Below, piece after piece: positions 17,270 through 26,017 of a stretch of 62,103 bases of DNA; position 1 is the first letter of the stretch; each line of letters starts with the position of its first letter. The notes beneath the pieces are model-generated. The model made no database searches. It saw nothing but the letters and a program-made list of their open reading frames with translations, and had not been told where the DNA came from. Both the position numbers and the translations under genes were made by a program. The DNA comes from Ruminococcus sp. (GTDB lineage: Bacteria > Bacillota > Clostridia > Oscillospirales > Ruminococcaceae). The DNA is taken from the NCBI GenBank assembly GCA_017475555.1, contig JAFVFL010000045.1, forward strand, positions 1 to 62,103, read 5' to 3'.

Positions 17270-19429
17270 ATGGAATATCTCGAAAACAGAGAGCTTTCAT
17301 GGCTCAAATTTAACAAGCGTGTCATCGAGGAGGCTCAGGCAGAGGATAACCCTCTGCTTGAAAGGCTCTCCTTTTCAGCAATATATCAGAGCAATCTGGA
17401 CGAATTCTTCATGGTTCGTGTCGGTTCCCTTACTGACGCTGCCAAGACCGACAAGAAGCGGCGTGACAGCAAGACCGGTCTTACTCCGGCTCAGCAGCTC
17501 GACGCAGTGTTCACCGCTGTACGCCGTCAGCAGCCTGAGGTCGAGAACGCCTACCACGATACCCTCTCACGGCTCGCTCCCCATGGCTTTGAGCAGGTCA
17601 CACCTGACGGGCTTTCAGCGGAGGAATTGCAGCTGCTTGAGCTGTATTTCAAGCGTGAGATAAAGCCGTTCATCACAGGCATCGTGATAACCGATTCAGT
17701 GCCGTTCCCGTTCATGCGCAACAAGGAGATATACGCCGCTGTACAGCTCGGCGGAAAAAGATCCTCTGCGATAGGTCTTATCCCCGTCAGCCGTGAGAAC
17801 GGTGAGCGTATGATACCCCTCGGCAACGACGGCAAGCGGTTCATACTTGAGGAGGACGTCGTGCTCCGCTTCGCTCATCTGATGTTCAAGGGACATAAGG
17901 TGCTCGACCGGACTCTGCTCAGGGTGACAAGAAGTGCGGATATCATGGTCTCCGGCAAGGGTGCGGATTTCCGTGAGCGTATGGAGGAGCTTGTCGCAAA
18001 GCGCAAGAAGCTTGCACCGGTAAGGCTGGAGCTTTCGGACGAGTTCAGCCGTGAAGCACTCGATTTCATCTGCAAAAAGCTGAAGCTGAAGAACGAGAGG
18101 GTGTTTATTTCCCATATTCCCCTCGATCTTTCGTTCCTGTATCAGCTTCAGGAGCTCGACGCTTCGCCGGAGCTGCACTATATACACCGCTCGCCGAGAA
18201 AGTCCTCTATGCTTGCGGAGAACCGCAGTGTTTTCGCACAGGTAAAGCAAAAGGATATACTTCTCAGCTACCCCTTTGAGTCGATGACCTCGTCGTTTAT
18301 ACGGCTTTTGCAGGAGTCTGCGGCTGACCCGAAGGTTGTCTCGATAAAAATAACCCTCTACCGCCTCGCAAAGAACAGCAAGGTGATAGACGCACTCTGC
18401 ACGGCTGCCGAAAACGGCAAGGACGTACTCGTTATGATCGAGCTGAGGGCAAGGTTCGATGAGGCGAACAACATCGAATGGTCAAAGGTATTGCAGCAGG
18501 CTGGCGTGAGGGTGATATACGGTCCGAAGGACTACAAGGCTCACTCGAAGCTCCTGCTCATCAAGCGTAAGGCTCAGGGCGGCGGCTTTGACTATGTGAC
18601 ACAGGTCGGCACGGGTAATTATAACGAAAAGACCTCGGCGATATATACTGATCTTATGCTGCTGACTGCGGACAGACAGACCGCTGAGGACGCTGATGCG
18701 GTATTCGCAGCGCTTACAGACGGGTATTTCGTGGAGAAGACCGGGAAGCTGCTGGTTTCTCCGCTCGCACTCCGTCCGCAGGTGCTTGAAATGATGGACA
18801 GGCAGACAGAGCTTGCTAAAGCCGGTGAGCCGGCGTATATCGCTGCAAAGGTCAACTCCCTGTGCGACAGGGTGATAATCGACAAGCTCGTAGAGGCTTC
18901 TCAGGCAGGCGTCAGGATAGAGCTCGTGGTAAGGGGCATATGCTGCATTATCCCCGGTGTTCCGGGATATACGGATAATATCTCCATACGCAGCATCGTC
19001 GGCAGATTCCTTGAGCACAGCCGTATATTTATATTCGGCACACCGGAGAGCGGGCAGAAAATATATATCGGATCAGCTGACTATATGAGCAGAAACACGA
19101 TAAGGCGTGTCGAGGTAGCTGCACCTGTAGAGGACGAGAAGCTGAAAAGCCGGATACGTGAGATGTTCCGCATACAGATGTCCGACAATGTGAAGGCACG
19201 GATAATGCAGAACGACGGGACATATGTACACGTCCGGAGAAATGACGGTGAGGAGCCGCTGAACTCGCAGGAATACTTTTATGAGGAAGCATACCGCCGT
19301 CAGGACGAAAAAGCTGCACGCCAGGAAAAGCTGCGTGAAAAGAGAGAAAAGGCTGCTCCCGCAAAGAAAAAAGCTGCCGTAAAAGCCGGCAGTACGAAAA
19401 AAACAGGCAGAACCAAAAAAAATACTTGA
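17270..19429 (+). CDS. ppk1: Polyphosphate kinase 1
   Basis: This 719-aa enzyme reversibly builds inorganic polyphosphate from ATP. It has the N-terminal domain (YLENRELSWLKFNKRVIEEA), head domain, and two phospholipase D-like catalytic domains. The autophosphorylated histidine is H425 in YKAHSKLLLIK; the second conserved histidine is in RFLEHSRIFIFG. The C-terminal 60 residues are a Lys/Ala-rich tail beyond the usual core. The ATG at 17270 has AGGAGA upstream and follows a consensus promoter. No exopolyphosphatase gene is adjacent. Confidence 0.96.
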   Translation: MEYLENRELSWLKFNKRVIEEAQAEDNPLLERLSFSAIYQSNLDEFFMVRVGSLTDAAKTDKKRRDSKTGLTPAQQLDAVFTAVRRQQPEVENAYHDTLSRLAPHGFEQVTPDGLSAEELQLLELYFKREIKPFITGIVITDSVPFPFMRNKEIYAAVQLGGKRSSAIGLIPVSRENGERMIPLGNDGKRFILEEDVVLRFAHLMFKGHKVLDRTLLRVTRSADIMVSGKGADFRERMEELVAKRKKLAPVRLELSDEFSREALDFICKKLKLKNERVFISHIPLDLSFLYQLQELDASPELHYIHRSPRKSSMLAENRSVFAQVKQKDILLSYPFESMTSSFIRLLQESAADPKVVSIKITLYRLAKNSKVIDALCTAAENGKDVLVMIELRARFDEANNIEWSKVLQQAGVRVIYGPKDYKAHSKLLLIKRKAQGGGFDYVTQVGTGNYNEKTSAIYTDLMLLTADRQTAEDADAVFAALTDGYFVEKTGKLLVSPLALRPQVLEMMDRQTELAKAGEPAYIAAKVNSLCDRVIIDKLVEASQAGVRIELVVRGICCIIPGVPGYTDNISIRSIVGRFLEHSRIFIFGTPESGQKIYIGSADYMSRNTIRRVEVAAPVEDEKLKSRIREMFRIQMSDNVKARIMQNDGTYVHVRRNDGEEPLNSQEYFYEEAYRRQDEKAARQEKLREKREKAAPAKKKAAVKAGSTKKTGRTKKNT

Positions 19430-19454
19430 AATTTCTGAAATAATGTGTTATAAT
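19426..19454 (+). promoter_or_regulatory. pssA promoter overlapping the ppk1 stop codon
   Basis: TTGAAA (19426-19431), 17 bp, TATAAT (19449-19454), with TGTGT just before the -10. The TGA stop of ppk1 lies inside the -35 region. Confidence 0.8.
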
Positions 19455-19534
19455 GATTACTGACAACGGTCAGGTAACGATATTAACCGGAAAATCAGAA
19501 AAAATATAAAAGATATAAATGATATATAATAACA

Positions 19535-20179
19535 ATGATTGGATTCTATAACTATACGGTCATTCTTACATATCTGAGCCTCGCTTCATCAGTCCTCGGA
19601 ATGTTTTTCGCAATGGGACTGTGCGGCGGCGAGCCGTCACCGAAATATGCGGTCATATGCCTCATGGTATCGGGGCTGTGTGATATGTTCGACGGCAAGG
19701 TCGCACGGACGAAGAAAAACAGGACAGAAAGTGAGAAGAAGTTCGGCATACAGATAGATTCGCTGTGCGATGTCATATGCTTCGGTGTGCTGCCGTCAAT
19801 TATCGGCTATTCGGTCGGTATGCGGTCATGGTGCGATGTACCGGTGCTGATACTGTTCCCCCTTTGTGCGGTGATACGGCTTGCATATTTCAACGTCAGC
19901 GAGGAGGAGCGGCAGAAGCAGACTGAGGAGCTGCGGCATACATATGAGGGACTCCCGGTGACGAGCGTTGCCCTGATACTGCCGCTTGTGTACAGCTTCC
20001 ATAAGGACATCGGTGAGGAAACGTTCCCGATAGTGTATGGTGCTTCACTTTTCGTCATCGCAATAGCGTTCATAACGAGATTCCGCATAAAAAAGCCCGG
20101 AATGAAAACGATGCTGTCCTTTATCGGTATCGGTGCTCTGGAGCTTGTGTGGCTAATCTATAAGACAAAGACAAGATGA
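19535..20179 (+). CDS. pssA: CDP-diacylglycerol-serine O-phosphatidyltransferase
   Basis: This 214-aa membrane enzyme makes phosphatidylserine. The CDP-alcohol phosphotransferase motif is complete: FDGKVART, then GIQIDSLCD (DG-x2-AR-x-G-x3-D-x3-D pattern), with six or so membrane helices. The start context GIGFYNYTVILTYLSLASS-like is typical of Bacillota PssA. The ATG at 19535 has no clear Shine-Dalgarno sequence; the leader is AU-rich instead. A tRNA-Ala follows 34 bp downstream and may share the transcript. Confidence 0.9.
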   Translation: MIGFYNYTVILTYLSLASSVLGMFFAMGLCGGEPSPKYAVICLMVSGLCDMFDGKVARTKKNRTESEKKFGIQIDSLCDVICFGVLPSIIGYSVGMRSWCDVPVLILFPLCAVIRLAYFNVSEEERQKQTEELRHTYEGLPVTSVALILPLVYSFHKDIGEETFPIVYGASLFVIAIAFITRFRIKKPGMKTMLSFIGIGALELVWLIYKTKTR

Positions 20180-20213
20180 TATTTTCACTGCGGCGGGTAT
20201 CTGCCGCAGCTAT

Positions 20214-20289
20214 GGGTCTGTAGCTCAGCTGGGAGAGCGCTGCGTTCGCAATGCAGAGGCCGAGGGTTCGAGCCCCTTCAGATCCACCA
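20214..20289 (+). tRNA. tRNA-Ala (anticodon CGC)
   Basis: This 76-nt cloverleaf has an encoded CCA end (20287-20289). The acceptor GGGUCUG pairs with CAGAUCC and contains the G3:U70 wobble that defines alanine tRNAs. The anticodon loop UUCGCAA gives anticodon CGC, reading GCG. The T-loop GGUUCGAGC is standard. A 7-bp hairpin (20188-20209) lies just upstream. Confidence 0.96.
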
Positions 20290-20312
20290 GCGGCAAGCCG
20301 CCGCAAGCAGCC

Positions 20313-20345
20313 TTGCGTCTCAGTTTTTCTGGGACGCAATTTTTT
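20313..20345 (+). terminator. Terminator after tRNA-Ala
   Basis: A stem of 11 pairs (TTGCGTCTCAG with CTGGGACGCAA, one wobble) and a T-run end the pssA/tRNA unit. Confidence 0.88.
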
Positions 20346-20406
20346 ATAGCAGACTATGTTAAAAATCATTATTTTATGTTCCCGTAATAAAAAAATAAAA
20401 TATCTA

Positions 20407-20463
20407 TTGACAAACGCTGAATAATATGGTATACTTGTATTAGTCAAACAGTACATTAATACA
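20407..20463 (+). promoter_or_regulatory. Promoter and candidate operator of the GntR operon
   Basis: TTGACA (20407-20412), 17 bp, TATACT (20430-20435). Immediately downstream, the dyad TGTATTA-N14-TAATACA (20436-20463) covers the expected start site. That position suits repression by the first gene of the operon, a YtrA-type GntR regulator. Confidence 0.75.
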
Positions 20464-20517
20464 TCATTTACATCATGACAGCTGACAGGATACACATAGA
20501 AAGGCGGCGATATATTA

Positions 20518-20892
20518 ATGTGGAGCTTTACCAATGACAAGCCGGTCTACGTCCAGATAATGGACGAGATCATGAACCGGATCTCTCTCGGCGTGTATAA
20601 GCCCGGTGAACGCATTCCCTCAGTGCGTGACCTGGCTGAAGAGGCAAGAGTCAACCCGAATACCATGCAGAAGGCTCTCGCTGAGATCGAAAGAAGAGGA
20701 TATATCATCTCACTGCGTACCTCAGGCAAGTTCGTAACGGATGATACAGAGCTTATATCCTCGCTCAACCATAACCGTGCGGAAAGCTCTGTCCGCAGCT
20801 TTCTCGCCGAAATAAGGCACCTGGGGCTTTCAGTAGATGAGGCTGTTGAGCTTATAAGAGAGTGCAGCGGCGAGCTTGACAACGCTTCATGA
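20518..20892 (+). CDS. GntR-family regulator, YtrA type
   Basis: The protein is 124 aa with an N-terminal winged helix (PVYVQIMDEIMNRISLGVYK, IPSVRDLAEEARVNPNTMQKAL) and only a short C-terminal helical tail. Regulators of the YtrA subfamily commonly repress adjacent ABC transporter operons. It is the first gene of a unit with a CPBP protease, an ABC ATPase and an ABC permease. RBS: AAGGCGG. A dyad in its own promoter suggests autoregulation. The inducer is unknown; cell-wall-active agents induce the Bacillus ytr operon. Confidence 0.92.
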   Translation: MWSFTNDKPVYVQIMDEIMNRISLGVYKPGERIPSVRDLAEEARVNPNTMQKALAEIERRGYIISLRTSGKFVTDDTELISSLNHNRAESSVRSFLAEIRHLGLSVDEAVELIRECSGELDNAS

Positions 20893-20919
20893 GCTACTTT
20901 GAAGGGAGAATTTGTGCCT

Positions 20920-21987
20920 ATGGAAACAGAGAATTTTTCAGGAATGACCGAGGATACCGGTGGGACGGTAAACACAGTGTCCGCAGCAGATATCATCGGA
21001 GAGAACTTTTCGCCGGAGGGTGCTCCGCCTGCCGCCTCAAAGCAGGAGGTAAAAAGGAACGCTAACTTCACTATCGGCGGCGGACTGCTCTATCTCGGCA
21101 TAATGTACGCTGTCATCTTCGCATGGATGATAGTGGATATGATAGTGTATACCATACATCACGCCGGTGAGGAGACTGAGACGATCATCGCTGATTATAC
21201 AGAAAAGGCGATGAGCTCCGGCGTTTCGTCGATCGCCTCTATTGCAGTCGGTATCGGCTTCATGTTCCTGTTTTTCAGGAAAAAAGTAACGCCGAATACG
21301 CTGTTTGCCGACAGAAAGCCTATGTCAGTGCCCGTCTTTTTCAAGATACTCTGCATTTTCATGATGGGTCAGCTTCTTGCTACGCTCGGCAATATGCTGC
21401 TCGAATTTATCCTCAACTGCTTCGGACTTACTGCTTCGGCTGGAATGGAAGCACTTGAAAACCTCGACAGCTCGCTCTCAATGGTGCTGTATGCCGGTAT
21501 CTTCGGGCCTATCGCAGAGGAGCTTATGTTCAGAGGCTTCATCATGAGAGGTCTTGAAAAGCACGGAAAGCTGTATGCGATCGTCATATCCTCGCTGCTT
21601 TTCGGCTTGTTCCATTCAAATATCGTCCAGATACCCTTTGCTGCGGTAGTCGGACTGGTGTTTGCCTATACCGCAATGGAGTACGGCATAAAGTGGTCGA
21701 TATTACTGCATATCTTCAATAACCTCGTGTTCGCACTCGGTCTTGGCTGGCTGACAGACGGAATGTCGGAGGGCATGACAACGCTTATAGAGCTCGGTGC
21801 TGAGGGTATCTTCTTCATTCTCGGCGTAATATTCGTTATAACAGAACGCCGGAAAATAGCGGATTTCTTCCGCTCGAACAGAACTGTAAAGCCGAGATAC
21901 AGGTGGGCGTTCACTACCCCGTGCTTCATAATATTCACTGTTCTCACGCTTGCTTTGGGACTTATTTTTATCTCAAAGCTTGCGTAA
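20920..21987 (+). CDS. CPBP-family intramembrane metalloprotease
   Basis: The protein is 355 aa: about 50 hydrophilic residues, then 7-8 membrane helices. The motif EELMFRGFIMRGLEK (E200, E201), H232 in FGLFHSN and H264 in LLHIFNN fit the CAAX-protease/Abi family. I use the ATG at 20920 with GAAGGGAG upstream; a TTG at 20899 and a GTG at 20914 are less likely alternatives. It sits between the YtrA-type regulator and the ABC genes, 22 bp before the ATPase start, so it belongs to that operon. Confidence 0.88.
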   Translation: METENFSGMTEDTGGTVNTVSAADIIGENFSPEGAPPAASKQEVKRNANFTIGGGLLYLGIMYAVIFAWMIVDMIVYTIHHAGEETETIIADYTEKAMSSGVSSIASIAVGIGFMFLFFRKKVTPNTLFADRKPMSVPVFFKILCIFMMGQLLATLGNMLLEFILNCFGLTASAGMEALENLDSSLSMVLYAGIFGPIAEELMFRGFIMRGLEKHGKLYAIVISSLLFGLFHSNIVQIPFAAVVGLVFAYTAMEYGIKWSILLHIFNNLVFALGLGWLTDGMSEGMTTLIELGAEGIFFILGVIFVITERRKIADFFRSNRTVKPRYRWAFTTPCFIIFTVLTLALGLIFISKLA

Positions 21988-22009
21988 TCAAGACAATAAG
22001 GAGAAAAGG

Positions 22010-22708
22010 ATGTCAGAGCTTATAAAATGCGTCAATCTGACCAAGAGCTACGGCAGCAAGGAGGCTCTTTGCTCCCTTGACCTGACTCTTGAGAGCGGAA
22101 AGATAATCGGACTTTTAGGGCCAAACGGCAGCGGAAAGACCACGCTGATAAAGATACTCTGCGGTCTTCTCACCCCGACTGACGGCTATGTTTCCATAGA
22201 CGGAATGAAGATAGGTGCTCAGACTAAGGCGATAGTATCCTATCTTCCGGAGAGAACGTATATACCGAGCTGGATGAGGGTAAAGCATATCCTCAGCTAT
22301 TTTGAGGACTTCTATGCTGATTTCCGCCGTCCGCTTGCGGAGGATATGCTGACAAGGCTGAAGGTCGATCTCAATCAGAAGGTCAAGACACTTTCAAAGG
22401 GCAACAAGGAAAAGGTGCAGCTCGTCCTCGTTATGAGCCGGAATGCAAAGCTGTATCTCCTCGATGAGCCTATCGCCGGAGTTGACCCTGCGGCAAGAGA
22501 TTACATTCTCGATACTATCATAACCAACTACAACCCGGACGCCTCTGTTATCATCTCGACACATCTTATACAGGATATCGAGAGGATACTCGATGACGTT
22601 GTGATGATACAGTACGGTCACCTTAAGGTACATGGCTCAGCCGACGCTATACGGAATGAAAAGGGTATGTCCATAGACCAGCTGTTCAGGGAGGTGTTCA
22701 GATGCTGA
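22010..22708 (+). CDS. ABC transporter ATP-binding protein (Ytr/ABC-2 type)
   Basis: The 232-aa ATPase subunit has Walker A GPNGSGKTT, signature TLSKGNKEKVQLV, Walker B KLYLLDEPIAG and switch STHL. The atypical signature (SKGNK) is common in ABC-2 exporters controlled by YtrA regulators. I chose the ATG at 22010 with AAGGAG; the longer frame overlaps the CPBP gene. The permease start overlaps its end by 7 bp. Substrate is unknown; lipid-, peptide- or antibiotic-related export is usual for this type. Confidence 0.93.
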   Translation: MSELIKCVNLTKSYGSKEALCSLDLTLESGKIIGLLGPNGSGKTTLIKILCGLLTPTDGYVSIDGMKIGAQTKAIVSYLPERTYIPSWMRVKHILSYFEDFYADFRRPLAEDMLTRLKVDLNQKVKTLSKGNKEKVQLVLVMSRNAKLYLLDEPIAGVDPAARDYILDTIITNYNPDASVIISTHLIQDIERILDDVVMIQYGHLKVHGSADAIRNEKGMSIDQLFREVFRC

Positions 22709-23478
22709 GAAAGCTTGTAAAGCATGAGTATATCTACCTCATAAAGACCTTTACGCCGATCTATATCATATATCTTGCTTCGGCGGCAGCTCTGCGTCTG
22801 TTCACACTGTTTGGCTATGATTTCATCGACAGTGCGGCAAAGGCTGCAAATCCGGTGATATATTCGATGACCATTATCTACTTCTTCGTCGTTGCGGCTT
22901 TCACCATACTTGCCTCTGTCATGGCGATACTCACTATGGCAGATAATGTCCGCAGATTCAAGAACAATATGTTCACTGACGAAGGCTACCTCACAAATAC
23001 TCTCCCTGTGACTGCGACTGAGCATATCGCTGCAAAGCTAATTGCAGGGTGTACAAATTTTCTGTGCAGCTTCGCAGTCCTCACTCTCGGTCTGTTCATT
23101 GCCAGCCGCAGCTCGACCTCGTTCATACTCAAGGCTATCTGGGAGGCTATTACTGACCCGGATGTTGAGATAAGCGAAAAGCTTACCATAATATTGCTCA
23201 TATTCATGGTGTATATCACCTTTCAGCTGCTCGGCTATCTTGCGGTCTCGCTCAGCAGCATGGCAAACGGCGGAAGAGGCTTCCTCGGCGGCATAGTCGG
23301 TGCATTCTCGACAGTTTTCGGGCTCATATTCATCTCCCGTGTAGCTGCATTCTCAGTGGCTGGCGGTCTTGGTGCCGTTCCTTCAATGCTGATGGTGTGC
23401 CTTGTGCTGCTGGTGTTCTGTGTTATCATGGGCTTGATCGTGACGATGATAATAAAGAATCATCTTAATCTACAGTAA
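22702..23478 (+). CDS. ABC-2-type permease
   Basis: The protein is 258 aa with about six membrane helices. It overlaps the ATPase gene by 7 bp, indicating translational coupling and complex formation. Hydrophobic segments lie near residues 15-35, 55-80, 105-135, 155-185, 190-220 and 225-250. No sequence feature identifies the cargo. Confidence 0.85.
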   Translation: MLRKLVKHEYIYLIKTFTPIYIIYLASAAALRLFTLFGYDFIDSAAKAANPVIYSMTIIYFFVVAAFTILASVMAILTMADNVRRFKNNMFTDEGYLTNTLPVTATEHIAAKLIAGCTNFLCSFAVLTLGLFIASRSSTSFILKAIWEAITDPDVEISEKLTIILLIFMVYITFQLLGYLAVSLSSMANGGRGFLGGIVGAFSTVFGLIFISRVAAFSVAGGLGAVPSMLMVCLVLLVFCVIMGLIVTMIIKNHLNLQ

Positions 23479-23481
23479 GCT

Positions 23482-24378
23482 ATGCAGAACGTGAAAAAAC
23501 ATACCCTGACCCGGACGTCAGGCGAAAAACGCAGCAAAAGACTGAAAAAGGCAGAAAAAAAGCGGCGTACCCGCCGACCGCTGCGTCCGGGCGGACTGAT
23601 AATGGCAGCGGCGGCATTTATGCTGGCGGCTGCGTATTTCCTGATAGTGCCGGGTCTCGGAGACCGATTCCGGGTAAAGAGCAGATTTCCGGGTGCGGAG
23701 GATATCGTCCTCGCTGATTATCCCTACTACGGCTCGGATATTCCGGAGAGCTTTATAACCATATCGGGCGGCGGAATGACGATAAAAGCACCGGAGGATA
23801 TAGTCCTGTCCCCGTCGGATACTGACTCTTTAATGTATATGACCTCAGGGCGGCGTGAGGTAGTGCTGATATACCCGCCGGAGCCTGTCGATGCTCCGGT
23901 TGCCGGACAGCTGCAAAGGCGTGACGGCAGCAGGCCCTCACAGTATGAGCTTTCGGGCTGCTGTGCGGCTCTGGAGACGGCTTATCCGGCGAATGTGTAT
24001 GAGCTGGAAAGGCTGTGCCTGTCCCTTTCAAAAAGCGACTGCAATATCCGGAGCAAGGAAGTCTCTGCGGCGTATTATGGGCTATCTGAGCTGAAATACG
24101 GGCTTCTTGGCGGCGACCTTGCCGGGGGAACTCTCTACAGCGATGTCTGGAGCTACGACAGAGGAAATATAATCGGCTTCGTGTACAGGCTCGATACGGC
24201 TGAGGACGAGGGCGAGGCATACCTTGCTCAGCTCTATCAGAAGGGCAGCTGTGACACAAGATACAGCGTGCTGCTGCGTGCTGAAGACCCGGAGACCGTC
24301 CGCTGTGAGCTTGCTTCGCTGCATATCGAAAGAGTACCGGAGGGCAGGCAGCAGACTGCGGAGAATACCGATGAATGA
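23482..24378 (+). CDS. Single-pass membrane protein, function unknown
   Basis: The protein is 298 aa. A very basic cytoplasmic N-terminus (residues about 5-38) is followed by one membrane helix (about 39-56) and an external domain of about 240 residues. I recognise no family. It starts 3 bp after the permease stop with no strong ribosome site, so it is probably translated by coupling and belongs to the Ytr-like operon. The end overlaps the next gene by 8 bp. Confidence 0.7.
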   Translation: MQNVKKHTLTRTSGEKRSKRLKKAEKKRRTRRPLRPGGLIMAAAAFMLAAAYFLIVPGLGDRFRVKSRFPGAEDIVLADYPYYGSDIPESFITISGGGMTIKAPEDIVLSPSDTDSLMYMTSGRREVVLIYPPEPVDAPVAGQLQRRDGSRPSQYELSGCCAALETAYPANVYELERLCLSLSKSDCNIRSKEVSAAYYGLSELKYGLLGGDLAGGTLYSDVWSYDRGNIIGFVYRLDTAEDEGEAYLAQLYQKGSCDTRYSVLLRAEDPETVRCELASLHIERVPEGRQQTAENTDE

Positions 24379-24853
24379 TAATGATGTAATGCTGCTCCTC
24401 TTTGCGGGGGCAGCTGTTCTGTTTGTTATATGGCTCGTCCGGCGGCGGAAAAAGCCCGATATCACGGACTATTTCCAGCCTGTCAGCATTCTCACCGACC
24501 GGGAGAGGGACTTTTTCCGGGTGCTGAAGCCGGTTGCTGACGAGTACGGGCTGCATATCCTCATGAAGATACGACTTGCTGACCTTGTAGAGCCGCTGCC
24601 GAAGGACAGGAATCCGTTCTGGATGGAGTGCTTTAACAAGGTAAAGTCAAAGCATATCGACTTTGCACTTGCCGACGATGATGCGGAGATAATCGCTCTG
24701 ATAGAGCTTGACGACTCGACACACTCCCGTGCAGACCGGGTGGAGAGAGATATTTTCGTCAATGCAGTCCTCGAAAAGACCGGGTATGTCCTGCTGAGGA
24801 CATACGGAGAGCCTGACGTTATAGAGGATTTCCTGCAAAGAGTGTATCACTGA
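24371..24853 (+). CDS. DUF2726-type membrane-anchored protein
   Basis: The protein is 160 aa: an N-terminal helix (about 6-23), basic stop-transfer RRRKK, then a soluble domain with FALADDDAEIIALIELDDSTH and a C-terminal TGYVLLRTYGEPDV. This matches DUF2726, a domain with a restriction-endonuclease-like look whose function is unsettled. The ATG at 24371 overlaps the previous gene by 8 bp; the longer frame is spurious. It converges with the SpoIID-family gene, and the ends overlap by 7 bp. Confidence 0.75.
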   Translation: MNDNDVMLLLFAGAAVLFVIWLVRRRKKPDITDYFQPVSILTDRERDFFRVLKPVADEYGLHILMKIRLADLVEPLPKDRNPFWMECFNKVKSKHIDFALADDDAEIIALIELDDSTHSRADRVERDIFVNAVLEKTGYVLLRTYGEPDVIEDFLQRVYH

Positions 24854-25890
24854 GCCGGGGGTACAGTCTCCGCTATTTCGCAGCCGGTGTAGTAGTGACT
24901 GAGTATCTCACGCCATGTACCGCCGGCTTTTGCAAGCTCATTGGCACCGTACTGGCTCATGCCTACTCCGTGCCCGAAGCCTTTTGTCGTGAATATCGCC
25001 TCATCTGCGGTATAAGCTATCTCAAAGCAGGCGGAACGCAGACCGAGGGCCTCACGTATATCATTGCCGGAAGCGATCGTATCTCCGACACTTGCCGTCA
25101 TGACAGTCCCGGAGTCCGAGACAGTCCTCACCTTTATCCATTCAGTGAAATCATCGCCTAATTCTATACCCTCAAAGCTTTTAGTCAGCCGTGCCGCCAA
25201 CAGGTCACGGCTGAATGCTTTTTCCTCAAGATATGTCGGTGCAGCTGTGTCGGAGCTGCTGTCAGCCGGGACAAGGTACGGAGTATACGTGCCCCATGCG
25301 TTTGCCGCACTTTCGGTCTTTCCGGCGGAGATAGAGTGAAAGGCGGCGATTATCGGCTCCCCGCCGTAGGTCAGGATATAACGCTCCGCCTCATCTGCGG
25401 CGGCGGACAGCTTTGCGTAGTACGCATCATAGTTTTCGCCGTAGTAATGCTGCATCTGACTGTCCGTGAAAAAGCCCTGATACTTCGCCGGGTCGTTTGA
25501 GAAATCCGCTCCGCACAGCTGCGGCGTGGGCGACGACTGTTCACGCAGCCGCTGCCGCTCTGCATAGGTATGTGCGGCTACCATCTGGGCTTTTATTGCT
25601 TCCGGCTCAAACGTTGCAGGCATCTCTGCGGCGGCGGCACCGATGATATAGTCCCGGACTGTGACCTCGCTCACAAGCCCTGTCGAGGTGTCAAGTACCC
25701 TGTAGGCTGACGCTGACGGGACGGTCTGCTGCGTATCCTCCGGCATTTCGCCCTCTGGTATGACCGCTGATACGGCAGGCTGCTCCGGTTTATCCCCGGC
25801 TGCCGGAGCTTTTGTGAAATACACCGCCCCAGCCGGGATAAGTGCAGTACACAGTGCCATGATGACTGCTGATGACAGATATTTGTTCAT
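24847..25890 (-). CDS. SpoIID/LytB-domain protein
   Basis: The protein is 347 aa with an N-terminal membrane/signal segment (about 5-27), a short linker and a SpoIID domain (about 65-340). Key motifs are VRDYIIGAAAAEMPATFEPE, VAAHTYAE and GFGHGVGMSQYGANELAK. SpoIID is a peptidoglycan lytic transglycosylase needed for forespore engulfment; relatives also act in vegetative walls. RBS: GGGAGGAG. It stands alone on the minus strand, divergent from citrate synthase, and no spoIIQ or spoIIID is adjacent, so a sporulation role is probable but not shown. Confidence 0.9.
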   Translation of the reverse strand: MNKYLSSAVIMALCTALIPAGAVYFTKAPAAGDKPEQPAVSAVIPEGEMPEDTQQTVPSASAYRVLDTSTGLVSEVTVRDYIIGAAAAEMPATFEPEAIKAQMVAAHTYAERQRLREQSSPTPQLCGADFSNDPAKYQGFFTDSQMQHYYGENYDAYYAKLSAAADEAERYILTYGGEPIIAAFHSISAGKTESAANAWGTYTPYLVPADSSSDTAAPTYLEEKAFSRDLLAARLTKSFEGIELGDDFTEWIKVRTVSDSGTVMTASVGDTIASGNDIREALGLRSACFEIAYTADEAIFTTKGFGHGVGMSQYGANELAKAGGTWREILSHYYTGCEIAETVPPAQ

Positions 25891-25957
25891 TTTTCCGCTC
25901 CTCCCCTTCTTCTGCGGAGATCAGATACCGATTTCCGTGTCCGATTTTCATATTTGC

Positions 25958-25986
25958 TTGACACAGCAGCGGAATTGATGTATAAT
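25958..25986 (+). promoter_or_regulatory. Consensus promoter of the citrate synthase array
   Basis: A perfect TTGACA-N17-TATAAT, start near 25993, 25 nt before the ATG. It is the only strong promoter I see ahead of the 11 co-directional genes that run to 36938. Confidence 0.9.
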
Positions 25987-26017
25987 TAAAGTGTATAATT
26001 ATAAGGAGAGTGATGAT

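Noticed and set aside
20188..20209. 7-bp hairpin before tRNA-Ala as a terminator
   Set aside because: No U-run follows, and a proper terminator lies after the tRNA.
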